Below, in pieces: positions 56,263 to 64,000 of a stretch of 64,000 bases of DNA (position 1 is its first letter; each line of letters begins with the position of its first letter). This DNA comes from Moniliella sp. 'wahieum' (taxonomy: Eukaryota; Basidiomycota; Moniliellomycetes; Moniliellales; Moniliellaceae): the NCBI GenBank assembly GCA_003971905.1, contig RSEE01000015.1:248001-312000 (forward strand), read 5' to 3'. Made by a program: the position numbers and the translations under genes. The notes under the pieces were generated by a model that was not told the origin of the DNA, did not search any database, and was given only the letters and a program-made list of their open reading frames with translations.

Positions 56263-58623
56263 TTACGCAGAGGAGGCCGGCGCCGGACGGACCACCTTGG
56301 CGTCCGAAGGCAGCCCGATACGATACTTGGCCGCGAGTGGGATGTGGTCCGAGGGGAAGTGTGCATCGGGGAAGCCGACGCACCTTGTTGCATACTCCTC
56401 GTCCACAGGTCCTAGCAACGCAGTGGGCTCCACCGTGTCGGTGCTGTAAAACAGGTATTCAAGCACCCCCACAAAGCCTGGGGTGAAGTTGGTAAACGGC
56501 AGCTCCCCAACCGCGCCGTAGCTGCTCTTGAGCGGAAGCCCATGTTGCAGCCCTTTACCCGTCACATCACCATAGGTTTTGTCCAAAAAGTCCTCATGCT
56601 GGCCGGACAACAGACCACTGGAGAGGAACTCAAACACACCACTGCTCGGCTCCGAGTTGAAATCGCCACAGAGGATGGTGGGTACGGCATTGCCATCGGC
56701 ATACGTCGGCGCAACCGCACCAGCTGGGAGAGTGACATCCGTCTTGCGCTTACAGAACACCTTGCCCGCTCTCTGCAGCTCGTCCATCAGCATCGCAGCC
56801 TGAACCAGCTTAACGTCGGAATAGGCCGGGTCCCAGTGCAAGTGAGTGTTGGCCACAATGAGCTTGGCCCCCGTGTCGCGGTACTCAAAAGCAGATGACG
56901 CCAACTTGGTCGCGGGGCATGACACGGTTGTAGACGTCCTCACTCGCACGGAAGTCGGCCCGTTGGAGGCACGCTTGGCCATACTCAATCACGAACTTGT
57001 CCACCATATGGAACTTGGCCCGTTTGTAAAAGACAGCGCACCCATCCACCCGACGCTTCTCTTCGTCACGCATCGTCTTGATTCGGGACTTGGCATAGTA
57101 CACCCCAGCATAGCCATACGTGTGCAACAACGGTGCGAAAAACTCGTCGTATTGCTGCATCCCGACCTCTTGGAGACACACCATGTCCGCCCCCAGCTGT
57201 TGGATCTCCTTGGCAATGATCTCCTTGCGGTAGTCCCATTGCAGAGCCCACGAGGGTGTGTAGCCAAAGATGGCTTCCGTCGCCAACTTGTCCGCCAAAA
57301 CATTGTAGCCCATCACACTCAACGTCTCGCTTCGGTCGTCGGGCTCATCCAACGAGAAATGGCCTCCTCATCTTGGTCCTCGTTCCCCTCAGCCTCCGAC
57401 GTCAAGTTGATCCACTTTCGCTTGGCCGGCTCAGGCAAGGTGGGACTCTTGTCCCGAAGGGCATGGATGAGAGCAACCGTTCCATTCTGCTGGATCTCTG
57501 CGAGCTGCTCCAAGTCGAGCGGGTTGCCCTCGATCCCCAACATCTCAAGCTGGTACAGCATTCCCAACTGAGGGGCAGAACTGATTGCGTTGTCAAACAA
57601 GTACAGCTCCCTCAGCCCCGGCAGGAGACCCAGCTCGGGAGGAAGGAGTGTCAATCGGTTTTGCGATGCGTCAAGCACCTCGAGGTGCTGAGCTTGGCAA
57701 TCTCGGGAGTCAGCGCAGTCAAGTCGTTGTGATTAATGAAGAGGGACGTCAAAAAATCGTAGCGGAAGCTCCGGGGCCAAGGCACGAAGATGCATGCCCC
57801 AAATCGAGTTGGGTCCAAGACTGGTCTTCGTCCACCTCTCGAGGAGGAATCTTGCCAGGAATCGTGGCTCGTTTAGCTGGCGAACTGGCGGGTTCATCCG
57901 AACTCGGCATCGGCGTGGTCCCGGATGGCTTGATTGCCTCAAGACGAAGCCCATTGGCAGGAAGAAGTGCCTTGGACGCATCCACCACATTCGATGCGGT
58001 TCTTGCTGCCGTGGCAGCCGCACGAGCATGGTGATGCGGGGATCCGGATTGGCGAGAGATCTGAAACGGCCAAGGTGAGTGAGTATTAAGTTGACCTTAC
58101 AAATGCAGATGAGGAAACACATACGTCGGCACCCTTCTTCTGAGCCTTCCAGTGGGGCGAGTTGATCACCGCGGGGGACAAGGCGCTGTTGCCATTAGGT
58201 ACGTGGGAATGAGCGGGTGATTGGGTGGTGAGGAGACGGGAGAATTGAGCGGGGGAAGTTGCGGGCGCTGGAGTTGGCCGCAGAGGTGTGGACTGCAGCA
58301 TAGTTGACAGGAGATCCTGGGATGCCGTTGGTAGAAGAACCAACCAGGGAGGAGACGGAGGGATGCTGTTGGTGGCCGCTTTGACCGGCTAGCGTGCGCT
58401 GGGCAGGCCAGGCAGCAGCGTTACCCGAGTTGTTGGCACCAACATAGCGCGAATAGAGTCCGTTGGCACCCATGGTGCTCGAGGCATTTCCAGGTGCAGG
58501 ACCATGAGAATGAGGAAGGAATTGGCTGGCAACAGCAGCGGCCGCGGCCGAACCGTGCTGCTGGTTGAGGTAGGAGAGGAACGCAGCCTGGGGCGCGGGG
58601 CTTGCGGATGGGGAGGAGTACAT
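56263..58623 (-). CDS. CCR4: CCR4 poly(A)-specific deadenylase
   Basis: Catalytic subunit of the CCR4-NOT complex that shortens mRNA poly(A) tails in the cytoplasm. Seen: a Ser/Ala/Pro-rich N-terminus (MYSSPSASPAPQAAFLSYLN), a 64-nt intron at 58061-58124 (GTATGT..TTCAG), and leucine-rich repeats (HNDLTALTPEIAKL, LDASQNRLTLLPPELGLL, LYLFDNAISSAPQLGML) that bind Caf1/Pop2. The exonuclease domain follows: VMGYNVLADKLATEAIFGYT, catalytic Glu in MVCLQEVGMQQYDEFF, IVANTHLHWDPAYSDVK, ILCGDFNSEPSSG and the catalytic His in FPSDHIPLAAKYRIG. The stop is at 56263-56265. About 760 codons, the expected size. Frame changes occur near 58210, 57985, 57740, 57685, 57350 and 56910. Confidence 0.95.
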
Positions 58624-59476
58624 CAGATGGGAGAGATTGGGGGCTCAGCACAAGAAGGGGTGCGATGAGAAAGCAGGCGACGAAGGCGGAGGAGCAAAAG
58701 ACACGAAAGATAAAACAAGCTTGGGTCGGCGGGCCGAGTCAGGCATCGCTCCAGCCAAGGGGGAGGGCGGGGGCGGGGGGAGGGCGGCAGCGGCGGGGGC
58801 TGTAGCAGGTGGGGCCGGAGGGCGGGGGGGCAGAAGCAGTGTGGTGGTGGTGGTGTATGGGCAGAGGGAAAGGCAGCCAGACAGTGGGTGGGACGCGGGG
58901 ATGGTGGGGATGAGGGTGGAGGCGGCGGCGGTGGCGATGGCGCCCGCACCGACACGGGGGCTGGCGATGGGCGATGAATCGATGACGGCTGCTGGAGCAT
59001 CGCAAGCCATGGCTGGCCGCCACGAACACTCGCCTCCTGCCTGGCATCCAGCCTGGGTGGCGTTCCGCCAGCCGGTGCATCTGCCACATTCCGCCCAGAC
59101 AGGCCCAGCCCCGGTCGCGCCACGACGGCCTTCAGGCGTGGGACCGTTCTCAGGCGTTCCATTGCCCTCCCATCACGTGATGATCCATCGAGGCTCGCTC
59201 AGAGCAGGTCACCTGCCACGAGAGCATCCATCGCCCATCACTGATTCCCGGCTTCCCTATGATACTCGCTGCACCAATGCAATCGGTCTTCTAACCTCAG
59301 GCTCTTCCATCCGTCCCGTTGCAGGCTGCCCCATCCCATCAGCAGCCATGCCGCCAAGCAGCCAACATCTGTAGCCGTCGCCACACATGCGCCGCGGATG
59401 GCCTCAGTCAGGCCACCCAATGGCGTCAGCTGGGCAGTCCAACTCACAGGGCATGTGCCCTGCTGGGAGCGCCGAG
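58624..59476. other. intergenic between CCR4 and UPF1
   Basis: GC-rich simple sequence (GGCGGGGG and GGTGGTGGTG runs, 58755-58960) that creates proline-rich spurious ORFs on the minus strand. No gene can be supported. Confidence 0.4.
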
Positions 59477-62400
59477 TCAGCAGCACACACGCATCGGCCA
59501 CTGGCGCGCGCAATCGCCAGCGCCACTCGCATCTGGTCGATGGGAAAGGGTTAGCTGGCCAATGCCGAGAGATTGGTATATGGTAAGGCGCGTCAAAGAC
59601 CAACCCAGCCCTCCCTCTGCTCTGGCAACAGAGCACCGCCTGAGGGTCCAGCCTGCTCTTCCTCGCGTCCCGCAGCGACCATTATGGGGTCCGCGTTCAA
59701 ACGTGGTGAAGGAGGCCTGGGACGTACTCACCGAGTACGTCGACCGCCCATCCGTCCAAGTCCAGCCCCTGCCCTCGACTCCGCTCGGTCCCACCCCATC
59801 GTACTCGGCGTCCAAGCGATCAATCGGGTTTAGGGTTAGGGGCGCTGCATACGCTTGGCTGTACACCGAACCTGTGTCGTCCTCCGTGTCGGCCAGGCTG
59901 GCGGCAGCGCATATTTGCGTCGATAAGTGGCGCTATAGGCAGGCCCATGTATCTGGTGATGCGTTGGCTCGACGTAAGAGCCTGCAAGCGAAGATATGCC
60001 CAACCCTGCTGTCGATGCGTAGGGGGGGAAATGCGCCGACGGATAGCCCTGCGTGTTGAGCGAGGCGATCGACTGCGTGTCAAACTCACTCCCCCCGTGC
60101 TGGGCGGGCCCATAGCAAAGCTCGGCGGGTAGCTGGGCACGGCAAATGACGAAGGAGCTCCATTGGGCATCCCATAGGAAGAGGGAACTCCCACGCTGCT
60201 GCCAGTCTGCATACCAGGATGGGCCGAGCGATCGCACTCCACTTCATGACGGTACCGCGCCATCAAGTCGCCGGGTTGTTGGAGCCGCCGACGCGGGCAA
60301 GTAAATTGAATCATACTTGGCTGCAGGTTGGACACACTCCCTCGACCAGGAGTCCCTGTGCCTTAAAGTGTTGAAGGAGATGATACCACAGCGGATGCTT
60401 AGAGAGCACCTTGGGATTCCCCAGGATCACCAACCCATACTTCGCTCGTGTCAGCGCTACGTTCAGACGCCGCGGATCCGATAAGAAGCCAATGCCCTGG
60501 TGATCGTTACTCCTCACGCACGACAGAATAATATAATCCTTCTCGCGCTCCTGAAACGCGTCGAAGGACGCCACCTCGACTTCCTTGTAGAGTTCCTTCT
60601 TGAGCTTACCATGCAGTTGCATATGGTTGACCACGTACGACCGCTGGCCCTCATACGGCGTCACGACCGCAATTTGGTCTGGAGTTACGCCGGATCGGAA
60701 AAACTGGGTGATAATCTTTTCGACGTTGCTCGCCTCGGTTCGGTTCAGGAACGAAGTACCTGATGAAGAGATTTCCTCCTGTCCCAGATTGGAGAAGAAG
60801 AACATAGGCAATGAAGGATTGGGCCAGGGAAAGTTGACGTTCTTGCGCACCCGCTCTGGAGCAGTCACCCCGTTTTGTAACGTGCCCTCGTAAAACATGT
60901 TGGACGGAAAGTCAGACAAGCAAGGGTGCATTCGGGACTGGACCTGCAGCCGAATCGGCTTGTTGCCCAGTATAAGCAGACGCTCAAACAGCGACTGGGT
61001 CAACCCTGCCCGGGCAGCCTTTTTGTTCATAATCACCGGCCCCAACTGGAGATGGTCCCCAACAACAACCTGCTTGCAACCAAACACGAGTGGGATCATG
61101 CACTCGGGTTCGGCTGCTTGGGTCGCCTCGTCTACCAATACGGTGCGGAACTTGAGCTTGCTCAACCGAGGATCTCCCGTCCCAACACAGTACAGATGAC
61201 ATCAGCGGCATGAAGCAGTTGCCGTTCACAGGCACGTGTCAGCGATTTGTACTTGTGCTCGTCGGAGCTCGACAGCTCGCCTTGTTCGTTTTTGAGCTGG
61301 ATCAGCTTTTGCAGCTCGGCATGACCCTCATTGTGCGCAACCTGTTCGTGGAGGGTCAAAAAGGATATTGGACTATCCAGTCCTTCACGACTCTTGGCCG
61401 CCAAGCGCACCACTTTGAGACCGGTCTTGTGAATCTTCTCCGTTAGTTGGTCCACGGCCACGTTCGAAGGCGCCACAACCAGCACTGGTCCAGGGTTCAT
61501 CCGGCTCAAATGATACACGATGGTCGCACTCGTCACTGTCTTCCCCGTACCAGGAGGTCCTTGGATTAAGGACACAGGCCGTTGGAGAACCGACTTGACG
61601 GCAAACACCTGTCCGTGGTTAAGCTCGGGCAGACCAGGTACAGAGAAACGTTTAGGAAGAGCAGTTTGAAGAAAGACATTCTTCACTTCGTGGCCAAGGA
61701 GCTTGTGATAAATGAAGGCAGAGACGGACTGTTCATCCACGGCGAACGTTCTCATAGCGGTCTGCATGCGGTCGAATGAAGTGGATTTCCAGACAAACAT
61801 GACAGAGAAGCTCAATTGGCAGTGATCGGGTACCCCATCGAAGCGGCGCAGCTCGACCGCAACTTCGTCCGAGATGTCTAGCAGCCGGTTCATATGTCAG
61901 TCACCAGTCGCCCCCCACTGTTGCAAAGATGGAGAGAATACGCACTATCCGGGATCTTGATCACGTGGCCAAAAGGCCCTCCCAATTGGGTGCATTGCCT
62001 CCACGGTAAATGAGCTTCAGTTCATCACCCACGGCCAGGCGCACCTCGCCCGACTCAAGTTTGGGAAGCGACATCCATGCCACCTTTCGCATGTTGAGTC
62101 CTTGGTCCCAACGAATCTTCACATTTTCTTGGGTCTGCGACTCCTTCAATTTCTTGTCGTAATCAGCTTCGATTTTGACGAACGGGCCCAAGATGTTTTG
62201 ATACTGGAACGCATCCTCGTACCGCAGCAGAATCCCCGGCGGATCTTCATCCAACCCAGGCTTATCAATGTCCTCGAGCGTCGCCTTGGCATTTTCCTTC
62301 CATAGCTCTTCAAGGCGGTTGTTTTGGTGAAACGTGATTCCCTGCTTGGGAGCCTGCGCCATCTCAGCATCGGTAGGGGCCTTGACGAGCCACGTAAGGA

Positions 62401-62782
62401 AGGCCTTGTCCTCAATGAGCGGCGCCCAGCGAGATGTGTCCGAGCGGCAAAGCCTCCATTCCCACGGTGGCCAAACCGGCCCAGATCGACGGATCGTGCG
62501 CCGTCGCGGCTCCACTTGTGGAGGTACGTTTCTCCTCCGTTCTGCTTGGCCATTGTTGATGAACGCCAGAGGTCCAACCGCAGTGTAGGCCGTGCCGTTA
62601 AAGACCAAAGAATACACACCCCCAATAGCACTGGCCAAGCGACGGTCATACTTGGCAATCAAGAAGAGAAGGCCACTGTTCAATGGAAGGGTTAGATCAG
62701 TCGACAGGAGGAGAGGAGAGTTGAAACATACCCTGAACGCAACATAAGGAGACGCGTGGGTTGGCCTTTGAAGAGCGCCCAT
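59477..62782 (-). CDS. UPF1: UPF1 RNA helicase (nonsense-mediated decay)
   Basis: SF1 ATP-dependent RNA helicase central to nonsense-mediated mRNA decay in the cytoplasm. Seen: [79 protein letters not shown] (domain 1B), [20 protein letters not shown], Walker A in [57 protein letters not shown] (DEAx box), [39 protein letters not shown] and [21 protein letters not shown] Ser/Gln/Tyr-rich tail has [11 protein letters not shown] and [15 protein letters not shown] 56-nt intron lies at 62676-62731. The N-terminal Cys/His-rich UPF2-binding domain, expected upstream of RWAPLIEDK, is not recognisable in any frame. The stop at 59477 is the first in the tail frame; both ends are uncertain. Frame changes occur near 62450, 61935, 61165 and 60300. 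Confidence 0.93.
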
Positions 62783-64000
62783 GTCCTGCGACGAACATGT
62801 ATGCGCCCCAGTACCGACACAATGTCCATTCCCCCGCCGTCAACCGAGACTGAATGGGCCGACTCGCATCGACTGGTTCCGGTCACCCTTCTTCTGGTGG
62901 TCGCCAGCATTGATGCGGCTCGCAGTGGCACCTTGCCTCGTCCCCAACCGATCGTCCGCACCGAAGTGGTTCGTGCCACCTCACCCCCTCTGTAATGCGA
63001 TCGACACTGGGTCGGTCGGGTCCTGTCGTGCCGTGCTCGTCCCACACGGGTTCCCATCCCAAGAAACCCCGGGGGCGGGCCTCCCGCCGGGCGCCCAACG
63101 CTGATGGCCAAAGCCCGGGCGCTCCCTTTTCAGTCTCTGCTACGGGGACAATGCCTCCCCTTGATGATTGACGGCTTTTTTGCATGTGTGGGGCTCGCCA
63201 CCATCACAAGTACCCTGATCCTCTCTCCCCCGTTTCTGGGACACGGGAGGGACAAGCTCCATTCTCCTCCGTTTCCGGCTGCGATCGATCTTCTTCCGGT
63301 CTGCGCTTACAGAATCAAACACGTTTTCTCGATCAGACACACATAGCCTTGATCTAGCACGTTACAATCGCCAACCAGAAAGGTTTGGCCTGTGCGGTTC
63401 GACGTACCTTTTGGAAATCTGGGTTGGACAAGTGAGCATGTGGCCTGGTGGTCTTGTGGACGTTGGGGCCTTGTGGTATCACGAACGGGGGCTGGGTCCC
63501 TCGCCGGCAACTGGCCTGGGGCTTTCATCCGCCGTTGCCCCTGACCCAGGAGAATCGGCGAGGCAGATGGAGGCGGTCAGGCAGGGGCCGCCAAAAAGCC
63601 TCGCCTGGCTTCCCATCCGCACCGGTCGCACATTCCATCCCCAAGTTGTTCTGCGTGGCGGCGATGGTGGTGGGCAATGGCGCGAGTGTTGGGCATGACG
63701 GCACAAGCGAGCCAGTCTCCAGCCGCGCTCTTTTGTCGGCGTACCGACGACCGCGCTGCGGGCTGGCATTGCACATTTCAAGTCCGCGTTCCCCATGGGG
63801 ATGCGCCACATGTCGCATCTTGTGCGATCGCATGCGACACGTCGCACTACTATTACGTGGCTACGACCCACGAGAGGGAGAGATAGCTGGCCGATCCATC
63901 CCAGTAGACTAATCTTGGGGACCCCGCGGTCGTGACATGCAAACGTGGCTCGCATCGGTCGGTTGGACCATCGAGGAACAGAGGAAAGGAATCATCTGTG
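62783..64000. other. unassigned right edge
   Basis: This is where the UPF1 N-terminus should lie if the gene is full length. Minus-strand frames show a lone CDRCG pair and a His-rich HHHRRHAEQ (about 63620-63680), but no convincing Cys/His domain. ORFs of 100-158 codons on both strands overlap each other and none is convincing. Confidence 0.35.

Noticed and set aside
58645-59162. Proline-rich minus-strand ORFs upstream of CCR4
   Set aside because: Produced by GGC/GGT simple sequence; no ordered segment or family signature.
59826-59841. Telomere-like TTTAGGGTTAGGG
   Set aside because: Only about two units, and on the minus strand it lies in an open frame (PLTLNP) of the UPF1 C-terminal tail. 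Not an interstitial telomere array.
1-64000. Transposons, CRISPR arrays, rRNA
   Set aside because: No transposase, reverse transcriptase, long terminal or inverted repeat, spacer-repeat array or rRNA core was recognised anywhere in the window.

Overview
The window is nuclear DNA of a fungus, most likely a GC-rich basidiomycete. The evidence is short GT..AG introns (about 54-130 nt) inside eukaryotic genes, a tRNA with an intron at the canonical position, a Zn2Cys6 transcription factor, a fungal secretory lipase, and yeast-type orthologs (ALG9, GPI13, QCR9, ISC1, KIN4, AYR1, SEC59, CCR4, FIP1, UPF1). The assignment to basidiomycetes, and a smut-like (Ustilaginomycotina) affinity in particular, is inference from base composition and gene style, not from a search.

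Layout, left to right. 0.1-6.5 kb: OTU-type deubiquitinase (minus), divergent ALG9 mannosyltransferase (plus), a coiled-coil protein. 6.5-8.9 kb: gene-poor DNA with repeats. 8.9-16.2 kb: a very long disordered protein, an HDHD3-like HAD hydrolase, SNF7 (ESCRT-III). 16.2-19.7 kb: mostly unassigned, with one 180-residue unknown ORF. 19.7-25.2 kb: GPI13 and a disordered protein, divergent. 25.7-32 kb: tRNA-Glu(UUC), QCR9, a Zn2Cys6 regulator, ISC1. 33.2-34.8 kb: secreted LIP-family lipase. 34.8-37.7 kb: a 2.9-kb gene-free stretch rich in palindromic heptamer repeats. 37.7-47.2 kb: KIN4-type kinase, AYR1 reductase, an F-box/WD40 protein. 47.3-52.6 kb: small unknown ORF, FPR2 (ER FKBP), tRNA-Thr(CGU), a small membrane protein, FIP1. 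52.8-62.8 kb: SEC59 dolichol kinase, CCR4 deadenylase, UPF1 helicase. 62.8-64 kb: unassigned.

Two functional themes recur, though nothing shows co-regulation. ALG9 and SEC59 make N-glycan precursors, GPI13 builds GPI anchors and FPR2 is an ER foldase. FIP1, CCR4 and UPF1, within 12 kb, act in polyadenylation, deadenylation and nonsense-mediated decay.

Two window-wide properties matter. First, almost every conserved gene is interrupted by one-base shifts that keep the conserved protein readable in a neighbouring frame, and even the tRNA-Thr anticodon loop is one base short. This looks like indel error of an unpolished long-read assembly rather than pseudogenisation. Second, intergenic DNA repeatedly carries tandem heptamers of the form NNN-x-N'N'N' (odd-centred palindromes: GGTAACC, AGTCACT, GATGATC, GTTTAAC, GTTCAAC, CTTCAAG, CCTCAGG, CATCATG, GCTGAGC). 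The arrays differ in sequence but share the 7-bp symmetric architecture, with the densest composite at 36437-36571. This is the most unusual signal in the window.
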